A stretch of 50,423 bases of DNA, from assembly GCA_964385635.1 (NCBI GenBank), contig CAYLPU010000027.1, positions 1-50,423 on the forward strand. The letters run 5' to 3'. The DNA comes from CAYLPU01 sp964385635 (GTDB lineage: Bacteria > Chloroflexota > Anaerolineae > B4-G1). The number at the start of each line of letters is the position of its first letter. Position 1 is the first letter of the stretch. A program made the translations under genes and the position numbers. The notes under the pieces were generated by a model. That model was not told the origin of the DNA. It ran no database searches and saw only the letters and a program-made list of their open reading frames with translations. This document shows, piece after piece, positions 1-7,972 of the stretch.

Positions 1-20
1 CTGGCCGCATCCGTTGACCC
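1..20 (+). repeat. ATCCGTTGAC micro-insert, in frame (WPHPLT)
   Basis: CTGGCCGCATCCGTTGACCC at the window edge inside the partial gene; read in the WPHPLT frame. Confidence 0.85.
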
Positions 21-490
21 TAGCGGCGCTGGAGGGTTCTGACAGACAGCCCCAGTTCGGTGATGTGGCTCGTTTTTTGGGGTATGAGATAGAGCTGGCC
101 ACATCCGCATCCGTTGACACCGTTGACGGGGATGATCTGATCTTGCGCACGTACTGGGAGGTGCTCAAGCGGCCTGATTTTCCTCTGTCCGTGATGGCGC
201 ATCTCGTTCTCGTGGGCGAGGCCGAGGCGCTGCTGGTGGGCACCGCCGACGGGCTGAGTTTTCCAGTAGAGAATTGGCAAGAAGGGGACGTGTTCGCGCA
301 GATGCATTTCTTCGCACTCCCGTCTGGGCTGGCCGCATCCGTTGACCCATCCGTTGACACCGTTGACGGGGACGCGGCAGAGTACATCTTCAACGTGGGT
401 CTGTATCGTCTGGACACGATGGAGCGAATTCCGCCTGCGGGGTTCGAGGCTGACCATCTGATCCTGGGGCCTGTTGGAAGGCACAAATAG
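2..490 (+). CDS. C-terminal part of a GT-C-type membrane protein (beta-sandwich domain), 5' end outside window
   Basis: The reading frame is open from the window edge, so the gene starts upstream and only about 162 codons are visible. What remains is one copy of the beta-sandwich domain that ends most of the membrane glycosyltransferases downstream: FGD...FLGYEIEL, then TYWEVL, MAHLVL, WQEGDV and NVGLYRLDTMERIPP align with the same blocks in its neighbours. Three copies of the ATCCGTTGAC micro-insert lie in this short stretch (near 1, 101 and 329), and two of them run on into extra GTTGAC units. They encode WPHPLT, SASVDTVDG and LAASVDPSVDTVDG. The stop codon TAG (488-490) falls inside a dispersed repeat that also forms the start of the next gene. 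The domain's function is unknown; by its position on a GT-C enzyme it would face the outside and could bind substrate or glycan (inference). Confidence 0.8.
   Translation, partial: WPHPLTLAALEGSDRQPQFGDVARFLGYEIELATSASVDTVDGDDLILRTYWEVLKRPDFPLSVMAHLVLVGEAEALLVGTADGLSFPVENWQEGDVFAQMHFFALPSGLAASVDPSVDTVDGDAAEYIFNVGLYRLDTMERIPPAGFEADHLILGPVGRHK
95..128 (+). repeat. ATCCGTTGAC micro-insert extended by a second GTTGAC
   Basis: CTGGCCACATCCGCATCC followed by GTTGACACCGTTGACGG, giving SASVDTVDG in a beta-sandwich loop. Confidence 0.8.
329..369 (+). repeat. Triple ATCCGTTGAC/GTTGAC micro-insert
   Basis: CTGGCCGCATCCGTTGAC, then CCATCCGTTGAC, then ACCGTTGAC, encoding LAASVDPSVDTVD. A head-to-tail growth of the unit is visible. 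Confidence 0.85.
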
Positions 491-551
491 CACACGGATA
501 CACACACATGAAACGGGTTCTCACAGGTTTTTCATCTTTGTCCGCGTACAA
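479..551 (+). repeat. Dispersed ACACGGAT-type repeat forming a gene boundary
   Basis: Near-identical to 36682-36770 minus the micro-insert there. It supplies the stop codon of the first gene and the start plus first 14 codons (MKRVLTGFSSLSAY) of the second. Confidence 0.8.
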
Positions 552-2847
552 GTGGGAGCGCTGGGCGCTGGTCGGTCTCTTTCTTTTGGCCTTCCTGCCC
601 CGCGCCGTCTACCCGGTCTCTCGGCCCCTCCAGTGGTACTTCCGCTCGGCCCAGTTCTTGCGGGCCATGCTGCAGGGTGACCTGGCTGGCACTCTTTTCT
701 CCGAGCACCCCGGCGTGACAGTGATGTGGCTTTCAGGGACGGCACTATGGGGCTGGTATGCTTTGCAGTCATTGCTTGGCCTGAACCCGCCCGCGCCCCT
801 GGAGACGGAGGGCTATGCCTTCGCCGACCGGGTGGCGGTGGGGGTGCTGCCGCTGGCGCTGGTCGTTGCCCTGGGTGTCCTCTGGGGCTGGTGTCTCCTG
901 CGTCGCCTACTCGACCGGCGAGTAGCATGGGTGGCTGCGCTCCTATGGGCGCTTGATCCTTTCTACCTGGCCAATTCAAAGGTCCTCCACCTGGACGCGA
1001 CTCTCTCTACGCTGATGCTCCTCTCCGCCCTGTGGATGCTGGTCTACCTGCGGGAACGGCGCTCGCGGCAACTGGTGCTCTCGGCGGTTCTGGCTGGTCT
1101 GGCTCTACTTACCAAGACCTCTGCTCTTTTTCTTGTCCCCTTCCTGATCCTGTGTCTCCTGTCCGACTGGCTGCATCCGTTGACCCTGCTCATTCGTATA
1201 CTCCCTACTCCCTACTCCCTACTCCCTTCCTCATCTACAAATCTGCAAATCTGCCACCGCGAGTACTCGTGGCGGTGCAAAACTACAATAATCTACAGTT
1301 TCTTCCTTTGGCTTCTCGTTGCTGTTGTGGTCTGTCTTGCTCTCTGGCCCTCGCTGTGGGTGCAGCCGGGCGACAGTCTTGACCTGGTGATCCGGCGGGG
1401 GGTGCTCCTGCACACAGGCAGTCCCCGTGATCAACCGCTCCTCTACCGGGGGGTGCTGGCGGTGCAGGATCCTGGCCCCCGCTTCTATCTGGATGTTCTG
1501 CTCTTCCGCACCACCTTCCTGACACTCCCTTTCGCTTTACTGGGCCTGGTCTCGGCGTGGGTGCGACGAGGGGAGGAACGGCTCACTCTCTTGCTGCTGG
1601 GTGGATTCGGGCTTTTTTACTTCGCACAGATGTCGCTAGGGGGCTGGAAGGACGGGCGGTATATGCTCCCTGTCTTTCTCGTGCTCGCTGTGCTGGCCGC
1701 CTCTGGCCTGCTCTGGTGGGCCGACCGCGTCTATGAAATGACGCGCTTGTCTTCGCTTCTTTTGGCCGGCCTGCCACCGCGAGTGCCACCGCGAGTACTC
1801 GTGGCGGGGCTCGTGGCGGTGCTGCTGACGGCTCAGGCCGTTGTTGTGTTCTCCCATCATCCCTACTACGGCACCCACTACAACACGCTGATGGGCGGCC
1901 CCGGGGCGGCGCTAAACGTTTTCCCCCCGGCCGACTTTGGGGAAGGGCTGGACCGGGCGGGGCGATACGTGGACGCTCAGCTGGCCGCATCCGCTGACCC
2001 ATCCGTTGACACCTTCGTCGTTGGTACCCAATTCCTGGCCAACGAGATGCTGGCGCAGCACATCCGTGCCTCGGTGTACGATGTTGCGCAGATTGGCGAA
2101 GAGGCAGACGTGCTCGTCTTCGGCACCCAATACACGATGCGTGGCCTGATCTACCCCCGTTGGGGGGCGCTGTGGGAGCAAACCTATAAGTTCCGTGAAC
2201 CAGAGTTCGTCGCATCTTTCGACGACATTCCCTACGCCTGGGTCCACCGGCCGGGCGCATCCGTTGACCCGGTCATTCCCAGGCGGGTGAACGCGCGGCT
2301 GGGAGATACTCTCTGGCTGGTAGGCTACCGGCTTGCCACCGCGAGTACCACCGCGAGTACTCGTGGCGGGGCTCGTGGCGGGGCGCAGGACGAGGTCGCC
2401 CCAGGCGATACGCTGTTGTTGACCCTCTATTGGCGGGCGGAGGAACCTGTCGAGAGGAACTACACAGTCTTTGCTCACCTGCAGGGAGCCGACGGGCGTC
2501 TGGTGGCCCAGCAGGATAATCCTCCCATGCGCGGGACGCGGCCCACCAGTGTGTGGGAAGTCGGCACAGTGGTAGAGGATCCCTACGAGATCCGGGTCCC
2601 TCTCAATACTCCGTCTAGAGACTACGTGCTCAGCGTGGGAATGTACGACCCCGCAACGAAATCGCCATCGCTGGAACGGCTCCCGGCCTTGGGGGCCGAC
2701 GGCCGGCATCTCCCGGAGGATCGGGTGGTGCTGGCGACCGTGCATGTGCGGCCGGCCGTCCCCTGGTGGCGCTGGGCGCTCTCGGGGGTCTGGCTGGCGG
2801 TCATCGCGACTGGAATCGTGTGGCCGTGGGTCAGGAGGCGAGGATGA
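508..2847 (+). CDS. GT39-family (GT-C) membrane glycosyltransferase, HPGV class, with C-terminal beta-sandwich
   Basis: A 779-residue polytopic protein of the dolichyl-phosphate-mannosyltransferase/ArnT-like GT39 superfamily. Such enzymes move a sugar from a polyprenyl-phosphate donor to an acceptor outside the membrane; the actual sugar and acceptor cannot be read from the sequence. Visible are FLPRAVYPVSRPLQWY, the first-loop GDLAGTLFSEHPGVTVMW block and LDPFYLANSKVLHLDA, all shared with the genes at 29328 and 31540. About ten helices are followed by a soluble part, the beta-sandwich (about residues 590-750) and one last helix. Micro-inserts sit at residues about 222 (LHPLT), 231 (TACTCCC heptamers), 249 (HREYSWR), 422, 492, 583 and 610. 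The ATG at 508 and the first 14 codons derive from a dispersed repeat also found at 36682, and no Shine-Dalgarno is visible. It ends with an ATGA overlap into the next gene. Confidence 0.9.
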   Translation: MKRVLTGFSSLSAYKWERWALVGLFLLAFLPRAVYPVSRPLQWYFRSAQFLRAMLQGDLAGTLFSEHPGVTVMWLSGTALWGWYALQSLLGLNPPAPLETEGYAFADRVAVGVLPLALVVALGVLWGWCLLRRLLDRRVAWVAALLWALDPFYLANSKVLHLDATLSTLMLLSALWMLVYLRERRSRQLVLSAVLAGLALLTKTSALFLVPFLILCLLSDWLHPLTLLIRILPTPYSLLPSSSTNLQICHREYSWRCKTTIIYSFFLWLLVAVVVCLALWPSLWVQPGDSLDLVIRRGVLLHTGSPRDQPLLYRGVLAVQDPGPRFYLDVLLFRTTFLTLPFALLGLVSAWVRRGEERLTLLLLGGFGLFYFAQMSLGGWKDGRYMLPVFLVLAVLAASGLLWWADRVYEMTRLSSLLLAGLPPRVPPRVLVAGLVAVLLTAQAVVVFSHHPYYGTHYNTLMGGPGAALNVFPPADFGEGLDRAGRYVDAQLAASADPSVDTFVVGTQFLANEMLAQHIRASVYDVAQIGEEADVLVFGTQYTMRGLIYPRWGALWEQTYKFREPEFVASFDDIPYAWVHRPGASVDPVIPRRVNARLGDTLWLVGYRLATASTTASTRGGARGGAQDEVAPGDTLLLTLYWRAEEPVERNYTVFAHLQGADGRLVAQQDNPPMRGTRPTSVWEVGTVVEDPYEIRVPLNTPSRDYVLSVGMYDPATKSPSLERLPALGADGRHLPEDRVVLATVHVRPAVPWWRWALSGVWLAVIATGIVWPWVRRRG
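1169..1278 (+). repeat. Cluster of three repeat families in one inter-helix loop
   Basis: GGCTGCATCCGTTGACCC (1169-1186), four TACTCCC heptamers followed by TTCCTC (1199-1232), and a palindrome with arms CCACCGCGAGT/ACTCGTGGCGG (1252-1278), all in frame in the gene at 508. Confidence 0.85.
1773..1822. repeat. Nested double palindrome
   Basis: Two left arms (GCCACCGCGAGT) followed by two right arms (CTCGTGGCGG), a symmetrical doubled form of the 22-bp palindrome; encodes PPRVPPRVLVAGLVAV. Confidence 0.85.
1981..2011 (+). repeat. Double ATCCGTTGAC micro-insert
   Basis: CTGGCCGCATCCGCTGAC (one base different) followed by CCATCCGTTGACACC; LAASADPSVDT. Confidence 0.85.
2254..2270 (+). repeat. 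ATCCGTTGAC micro-insert
   Basis: GGCGCATCCGTTGACCC in the gene at 508, giving GASVDP where paralogs have a short acidic loop before the beta-sandwich. Confidence 0.8.
2335..2384. repeat. Nested double palindrome
   Basis: Same doubled form as at 1773 but read in another frame (TASTTASTRGGARGGA), inside the first beta-hairpin of the beta-sandwich. Confidence 0.85.
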
Positions 2848-5231
2848 GCGAGAAGACAGACTGGCCGCATCCGTTGACACGGGCACTGTTGACGGCCATC
2901 CTGGTGGTCTTCTTCGTCCTGGGTCTTGTCTATAGCGTGGTGGTGCCGCCATTTGAGGCCTCCGACGAAAAGTGGCACTATCCTATGGTGAAGTACATCG
3001 CCGACCACTGGTCGCTGCCGGTGCAGGAGCCAGGCGTCGAGACGTCCTGGCGGCAGGAGGGCAGTCAGCCGCCGCTCTACTACTTTCTTGGTGCGCTGAC
3101 GACCTGTTGGATCGATACGTCGGATATGGAGACCGTCCGCCACCTCAACCCCCACGTGGACCCAGGCGCTACCCCCGACGGCAACGTCAATCTGGTGGTC
3201 CACTACCCGGTGCTGGAATCGTTCCCCTGGCGGGGGACGGTGCTGGCAGTGCACCTGGTGCGTCTGCTCTCCGTCCTGATGGGGACGGCGGCGGTCTACC
3301 TGACCTACCTCATCGTGCGCGAGGTGCTGCCTGGCGAGCCAATCCTGGCTCTGGGCGCTGCAGCCATCCACGCTTTCACGCCGATGTATATTTTCATCTC
3401 CGGTGCAGTCAACAACGACAACCTGGTGGTGCCACTATCGAGCCTGGCGCTGCTGATGCTGCTAACCCTTGCGAAGGTTGGACGGCAATCAACCTTCGCA
3501 AGGGTGGCTACAGGGCGCTACCTGTCGCTGGGGGTGGTGCTGGGCCTGGCAGTGCTGACCAAGAGCAATTCGCTGGGGCTGACGGTACTGACGGCGCTGG
3601 TCGTCGTGGTGCGAGCGGTGCGGCGGCGCTCGTGGGCCGAGTTCTTCCTGGGCGGCCTGGCTACGCTGGTGCCGCTGCTGCTCATTGCCGGCTGGTGGTA
3701 CCTGCGTAACCTGCGGCTGTACGGCGACCTGACCGGCCTCAATGTCTTCACCGAAATCCTGGGCACACGGGACGTGCCGGCCGACCTGGCGCAACTGTGG
3801 CGGGAGCGGTACAGTTTCCTGGCTGGCTACTGGGGCAACTTTGGCGGCCTCAACGTCCCAATGGCGCCTTGGACCTATAATGTCCTCAACACACTGACCG
3901 TCGTCGCATCCCTCGGCCTGGTCGCCTTGCTGCTCCGACATTTGCTTACTCCCTACTCCCTACTCCCTACCCCCTTCCTCATTTGCCTTCTGTGGGGTTT
4001 TGTCGTCATCGTCCCCTGGTTGTTTTGGGCCTCCACCACCTGGTCCTCTCAGGGCCGGCTGATCTTCCCTGCCATCTCCGTCTGGTCGCTCTTGCTGGCG
4101 TTGGGGCTGACGGGTTGGTTACCCCGCCGCTGGGGGTTTGCTTACTCCCTACTCCCTACTCCCTACTCCCTTCCTCTGGCCGTCTTCGCCCTCTTCCTGC
4201 TGGGTCTGTCGGCGGTTGCGCCCTTCGCCTGGATCGCGCCGGCCTACGCGCTGCCCGAACCGCTGACGGAAGCCCAGGTCGCCGTCATCCCCCACCGGCT
4301 GGAGGCACCGCCACGAGTACTCGCGGTGGCAGACTTCGGTGGGGTGGTGCGGCTGTTGGGGTACGACGGGCCGCATCCGTTGACCCAGTCGGGAGACCGG
4401 CTACAGCGATGGGTGGAACCGGGCGGGCAGGTGGAGGTGACTCTCTACTGGGAGGCGCTGGCCCCCACCGACCGGGACTATACCGTCTTCGTGCACCTTC
4501 TGGGCGAGCACGACCTGCTGGTAGCACAGCGGGACGCCTTCCCTGGGCTGGGGCGGCTCTCCACGATGTGGCTGGAGCCAGGGTTTCGCTGGGCCGACCG
4601 GTACGTCCTGCACGTGCCCGCCACCGCCTACGCGCCCGATGTAGCCCAGGTCGAGGTGGGTCTGTACGATGGTGCGAGCGGGGTGCGCCTGGCTCTGGCC
4701 GCATCCGTTGACAACGTGCGCTTTGGGCGGGTCGCTGTGCGTGCCTGCCACCGCGAGTACCACCGCGAGTACTCGTGGCGGGACTCGTGGCGGTGCTCGG
4801 GTGATTACCCTAACCCCATCTTCGTCAACTTCGGCGACCAGATGGCGCTGGTGGGGTACGACCTGGACCAGCGGGCCGTGCGTCCAGGAGAGACGGTCAC
4901 GCTGACCTTGTATTGGCGCGGCTCGCGTCGGATGGATGTCAACTACACCATCTCGGCCCAGTTGGTGGATCCCGGGCAGCGCAAGGCGGCCCAGCACGAT
5001 GGCTGGCCACTGGATGGAGATGCGCCGACGGCAGCCTGGGGGCTGGGGCAGGTGGCTGTCGATGTGCGCACGCTGGCAACCTATCCCGACACCCCGCCGG
5101 GAGTCTATGACGTGCGGGTGGCCGTGTACGTGCTGAAGGAAGGGGAGATCGTGCATTTGCCGGTGATCCCGGAGGGCGGAGAGATGCTCTCCGACCACGT
5201 GTTGCTGACACGTGTGAGGGTAGAGCCATGA
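2844..5231 (+). CDS. DUF2142-like GT-C membrane protein with two C-terminal beta-sandwich domains
   Basis: A 795-residue polytopic protein. The N-terminal PPFEASDEKWHYPMVKYI and the SQPPLYYFLGALT block after the first helix are typical of DUF2142-type predicted GT-C proteins, where the acidic SDE pair sits in the first outer loop like the catalytic acid of GT39 enzymes. The gene at 22671 is its closest relative here. Two copies of the beta-sandwich follow (about residues 500-630 and 655-793). I chose ATG 2844 over an in-frame start at 2766 because it overlaps the previous stop as ATGA and has GGAGGCGAGG just upstream. The gene is full of inserts: WPHPLT at residue 6, a perfect 16-bp inverted repeat at 3465-3505, two TACTCCC heptamer runs (3947, 4143), palindromes at 4306 and 4746, and ATCCGTTGAC units at 4369 and 4695. 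All keep the frame open. Role in surface glycan or glycolipid assembly is inferred from neighbours. Confidence 0.88.
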   Translation: MSEKTDWPHPLTRALLTAILVVFFVLGLVYSVVVPPFEASDEKWHYPMVKYIADHWSLPVQEPGVETSWRQEGSQPPLYYFLGALTTCWIDTSDMETVRHLNPHVDPGATPDGNVNLVVHYPVLESFPWRGTVLAVHLVRLLSVLMGTAAVYLTYLIVREVLPGEPILALGAAAIHAFTPMYIFISGAVNNDNLVVPLSSLALLMLLTLAKVGRQSTFARVATGRYLSLGVVLGLAVLTKSNSLGLTVLTALVVVVRAVRRRSWAEFFLGGLATLVPLLLIAGWWYLRNLRLYGDLTGLNVFTEILGTRDVPADLAQLWRERYSFLAGYWGNFGGLNVPMAPWTYNVLNTLTVVASLGLVALLLRHLLTPYSLLPTPFLICLLWGFVVIVPWLFWASTTWSSQGRLIFPAISVWSLLLALGLTGWLPRRWGFAYSLLPTPYSLPLAVFALFLLGLSAVAPFAWIAPAYALPEPLTEAQVAVIPHRLEAPPRVLAVADFGGVVRLLGYDGPHPLTQSGDRLQRWVEPGGQVEVTLYWEALAPTDRDYTVFVHLLGEHDLLVAQRDAFPGLGRLSTMWLEPGFRWADRYVLHVPATAYAPDVAQVEVGLYDGASGVRLALAASVDNVRFGRVAVRACHREYHREYSWRDSWRCSGDYPNPIFVNFGDQMALVGYDLDQRAVRPGETVTLTLYWRGSRRMDVNYTISAQLVDPGQRKAAQHDGWPLDGDAPTAAWGLGQVAVDVRTLATYPDTPPGVYDVRVAVYVLKEGEIVHLPVIPEGGEMLSDHVLLTRVRVEP
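2861..2880 (+). repeat. ATCCGTTGAC micro-insert
   Basis: CTGGCCGCATCCGTTGACAC 17 bases after the start codon of the gene at 2844; WPHPLT. Confidence 0.85.
3465..3505. repeat. Perfect 16-bp inverted repeat inside a coding sequence
   Basis: ACCCTTGCGAAGGTTG, 9-base loop, CAACCTTCGCAAGGGT. Encodes LTLAKVGRQSTFARVA between two helices. The right arm recurs at 49614. Confidence 0.9.
3947..3980 (+). repeat. TACTCCC heptamer array
   Basis: Three TACTCCC units, one TACCCCC, then TTCCTC; encodes LLTPYSLLPTPFL beside a helix in the gene at 2844. Confidence 0.9.
4143..4176 (+). repeat. TACTCCC heptamer array
   Basis: Four units then TTCCTC in the gene at 2844; encodes YSLLPTPYSLP at a helix start. 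Confidence 0.9.
4306..4330. repeat. Palindrome, single form, reverse orientation
   Basis: CCGCCACGAGT/ACTCGCGGTGG arms; encodes PPRVLAVA. Confidence 0.85.
4369..4385 (+). repeat. ATCCGTTGAC micro-insert
   Basis: GGCCGCATCCGTTGACC, encoding GPHPLT, in the first beta-sandwich of the gene at 2844. Confidence 0.8.
4695..4712 (+). repeat. ATCCGTTGAC micro-insert, full 18-bp form
   Basis: CTGGCCGCATCCGTTGAC encoding LAASVD between the two beta-sandwich copies. Confidence 0.85.
4746..4796. repeat. Nested double palindrome
   Basis: Two left and two right arms; encodes CHREYHREYSWRDSWRC in the linker between two beta-sandwich domains. Confidence 0.85.
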
Positions 5232-7972
5232 GGTGGCGGCTGGCCGCATCCGTTGACAAAGAAGGGATTCCTCTCAACGGGGGTTGCAAACCCCGCCGCC
5301 GCTCAAAGGGGGTTTGCAACCCCCGCGGTCATCGGTCATTGCTTACTCCCTACTCCCTACTCCCTACTCCCTTCCTCGCCTTCCTCGATTATGCTCTGCT
5401 TATTCTGGTGATGACCTATCCGGTGGTGTTCCGGCTGGGTACCCACCTGGTCGGTTTTGGCGACGATATGAGGGTGCACTACTGGAATAACTGGTGGGTC
5501 AAGAAAGTACTGACCGAGGGAGGCAGCGTCTACTCGACCCGTCTGCTCTTCTATCCGCAGACGGTCAGCCTGGTCTACCACAACTTTGGCTGGGTTAACA
5601 TCGCGGGCTGGCTCCTGGTGGAGCCGGTCGTTGGTGGTATCGCCGCCTACAACCTGGTCTATCTGGCCAACGTCACCCTCTGTGCTTTTGCGATGTTCAT
5701 TCTGGCCCGCTACCTGCTGAGGTCAGAAGGGGCTGCCTTCGTCGCGGGGCTGGTCTACGGCTGCTGGCCCTATCGCCTCTCCGACAGCGTTCATCCCAAC
5801 ATGATTTCCACGGAGTGGCTGCCGTTGGCGCTACTATGTGTCATCCTGCTGGTGCGGGAAAGGGGGCGTGTTCGGTATGCGCTGCTGGCAGGGTTGTTTC
5901 TGGCGCTGACCGGCCTCTCCCGCTGGCAGATGTTGGTGCCTGCCGGTATCGCCGTATGTGCGTATTTGCTCTTCAGTGTGTTGTGCGAACAGGCGTGCTG
6001 GTCGTGGCGAGTAGTGGAGGCGCTGGCGCTGGCGGTGCTCGTGGCCGCGTTGCTCATGGCTGTCCCCTTCTATCCGCTGGCCCGTGATCTGGTCACATCC
6101 GTTGACGCGGGCGATCAACTGTACCTGAACCTGGAGACGGAGACGCAGACTGATTTGTTGGCCTACTTCGTGCCGCCGATGAACCATCCTTTAGCCCCGC
6201 TCTTCGATGACCTGGGCTACGCGCGCAGCCCGGCACGTCTCCCCTACAGTGCTTTCCTGGGATACGCCGTCCTCGCTGTGGTCCTGATGGCCGTGGTGTG
6301 GCGCTGGCAGGCGGCACGACCGTGGGCCGTGCTCGCGCTGGGTACCTTTCTGCTGGCGCTGGGCCCGGTGTTGCGCTTCGATGGCCGTCTCTACCCAGCC
6401 GTGCCTATGCCCTACCGCCTGGTGGGCTGGTTGGCCCCGCTGCGCTTGATGCGTAACCCCCACCGCTTCAACGCACTGCTGGCCCTGCCGGTAGCCATGC
6501 TGGCTGGACACGGGGCAGCCGCGCTCCGGGATCGGCTGGCACGACGATGGTCTTTGATCGTTGATTTAGCGAAACACCGCCACGAGTACTCGCGGTGGCA
6601 CTCGCGGTGGCATTGGTCATTCCTGCTGTGGGGTGTTCTCTCAGTGCTGGTTTTGTTCGACTACTTCAACCTGCCAGTGGCGATGGTCTCAAACCACGTG
6701 CCAGATTTTTACCTGAGCATCGCTGAAGCGCCGGACGATTTCGCCATTGTAGGGCTGCCGGGCGACCGGCAAAGCACGGAGCGCTACATGTTCTACCAGA
6801 CGGCGCATGGCCGGCCCCTGCTGGACGGCCACATCTCCCGGGTCCCTCCCCAGGCTATGGCGTTCATGTCCTCCGTCCCCCTGGTGGACGGCATGTACGA
6901 GAGCGGGACGATCAACACTCGCCTTCCCGATCTCTCGCGTCAACTCTCTCTGCTGTCCCAGGCCGGTTTCCGTTACATTGTCCTGCACAAGGAACTGGCT
7001 TCAAGAGAGCAACTGGCCGAATGGCGATCTTACCTGGTGGTATCACCGTGTTATGAGGACGAGGAGGTGGTGGTGTATTCCACCGCGCCGGTGGTGGGGC
7101 GGGATTGTCCCCTGCGTTACGCACTGGGAGCGGGGATTGGGTTGATCGAAGCCAGCCTATCCACGGAGACCGTCGGCCCGGACGGGGTTTTGGAACTTCA
7201 GGCCATCTGGGGAACAACGACCGATCCGGGGATGGACCTTAAGGTCGAGGTGGCGCTCCACTGCGAGAGTCCCGCCACGAGTCCTCGCGGTGGTACTCTC
7301 GTGGCAGGCGTGGATGAGGAGGGGGATGAGGGGCAGGTGCGGCGCTTTGCGATTTCGCCTGCCTGGCCCACAGGGGAGTGGCCGGCCAACACTATTGTGC
7401 GGGACGGGTATTCTTTTCACATTGAGCCGTGGTTGAGGGACGGGAAGCACAGAGTCGTGGTGAGGCTTGTAAGCGAGGGAGACGGTGGGCCGGTGGGCGA
7501 GAGGGTGGAGGTGGGAGAGGTGGTCATGCTGGCACCGGAGCGAGACTTCACTGTGCCGGATATGACCCGGACGGTGGGGGCGACCTTTGGTGACGTGCTG
7601 CAGTTGCTGGGGTATGATCTGGAGAGAGGGGACGGCGTGATCCATGTCACCCTTCACTGGCAGGCCCTGCGGCGGATGGGGGTGCCCTACAAGTTTTTCG
7701 TACATCTCTACGACGCGGAGAGCGAATCATTGGTGGCGCAGGTGGACGTGATGCCCCATAATTGGACCTATCCCACGACCTGGTGGGAGGTGGAGGAGGT
7801 TGTGAGTGATGAAATATCTCTCTCGTTGGAAGGTCTGCCACAGGGGAGGTATTGGCTGGGGGTAGGGGTGTATCATCCTGATACGGGTGTGCGTCTTCCG
7901 GTGGTTGAAGCACCGGTAAGCCTGGATAGTAGCGATGGAAGACTGCTGCTGCCGGAGGTGATCGAGCGGTGA
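5228..7972 (+). CDS. Large uncharacterised polytopic membrane protein, GDD-HYWN class, with beta-sandwich domain
   Basis: 914 residues. After a short N-terminal tail come a helix and the outer loop GDDMRVHYWNNWWVKK...LFYPQTVSLVYHN, then further helices, a soluble part (DFAIVGLP, YMFYQTAHGRPLLDGHISR, RYIVLHKEL, CYEDEEVVVYSTAP) and a C-terminal beta-sandwich. The same blocks occur in the genes at 16535, 24935 and 27595, so this is a paralogous family. I see no named Pfam match with certainty; the architecture is GT-C/YfhO-like and the GDD pair may be the catalytic acid region (inference). It starts by ATGA overlap with the previous gene. Nearly all of codons 5-50 are repeats laid end to end: LAASVD, a GGGTTGCAAACCCC-type palindrome pair, and a TACTCCC heptamer run. 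More inserts lie at 6089, 6575 and 7270. It ends in a GTGA overlap with the next gene. Confidence 0.88.
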   Translation: MRWRLAASVDKEGIPLNGGCKPRRRSKGVCNPRGHRSLLTPYSLLPTPFLAFLDYALLILVMTYPVVFRLGTHLVGFGDDMRVHYWNNWWVKKVLTEGGSVYSTRLLFYPQTVSLVYHNFGWVNIAGWLLVEPVVGGIAAYNLVYLANVTLCAFAMFILARYLLRSEGAAFVAGLVYGCWPYRLSDSVHPNMISTEWLPLALLCVILLVRERGRVRYALLAGLFLALTGLSRWQMLVPAGIAVCAYLLFSVLCEQACWSWRVVEALALAVLVAALLMAVPFYPLARDLVTSVDAGDQLYLNLETETQTDLLAYFVPPMNHPLAPLFDDLGYARSPARLPYSAFLGYAVLAVVLMAVVWRWQAARPWAVLALGTFLLALGPVLRFDGRLYPAVPMPYRLVGWLAPLRLMRNPHRFNALLALPVAMLAGHGAAALRDRLARRWSLIVDLAKHRHEYSRWHSRWHWSFLLWGVLSVLVLFDYFNLPVAMVSNHVPDFYLSIAEAPDDFAIVGLPGDRQSTERYMFYQTAHGRPLLDGHISRVPPQAMAFMSSVPLVDGMYESGTINTRLPDLSRQLSLLSQAGFRYIVLHKELASREQLAEWRSYLVVSPCYEDEEVVVYSTAPVVGRDCPLRYALGAGIGLIEASLSTETVGPDGVLELQAIWGTTTDPGMDLKVEVALHCESPATSPRGGTLVAGVDEEGDEGQVRRFAISPAWPTGEWPANTIVRDGYSFHIEPWLRDGKHRVVVRLVSEGDGGPVGERVEVGEVVMLAPERDFTVPDMTRTVGATFGDVLQLLGYDLERGDGVIHVTLHWQALRRMGVPYKFFVHLYDAESESLVAQVDVMPHNWTYPTTWWEVEEVVSDEISLSLEGLPQGRYWLGVGVYHPDTGVRLPVVEAPVSLDSSDGRLLLPEVIER
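5240..5377 (+). repeat. Three repeat families joined end to end at a gene start
   Basis: CTGGCCGCATCCGTTGAC (5240-5257), a GGGTTGCAAACCCC/GGGTTTGCAACCCC pair (about 5279-5325) and four TACTCCC units plus TTCCTC (5344-5377). Together they make up almost the whole N-terminal tail of the protein at 5228. Confidence 0.85.
6089..6106 (+). repeat. ATCCGTTGAC micro-insert
   Basis: CTGGTCACATCCGTTGAC, encoding LVTSVD, before the LNLETETQTDLLAY block in the gene at 5228. Confidence 0.75.
6575..6611. repeat. Palindrome with an extra right arm
   Basis: One left arm CCGCCACGAGT and two right arms CTCGCGGTGGC, an asymmetric expansion; encodes HRHEYSRWHSRWH between two helices. Confidence 0.85.
7270..7306. 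repeat. Decayed palindrome
   Basis: CCGCCACGAGTCCTCGCGG plus TGGTACTCTCGTGGC, a degenerate copy with a changed centre; encodes SPATSPRGGTLVAG. Confidence 0.7.

Noticed and set aside
2766..2843. Upstream start for the DUF2142-like gene at 2844
   Set aside because: It would add a Gly-rich tail overlapping 82 bp of the previous gene, while 2844 has an ATGA junction and a Shine-Dalgarno.
1..5380. CRISPR-like array because of the many short repeats
   Set aside because: Repeats are not evenly spaced, units are 15-50 bp of several families, there are no unique spacers of constant length and no cas genes.
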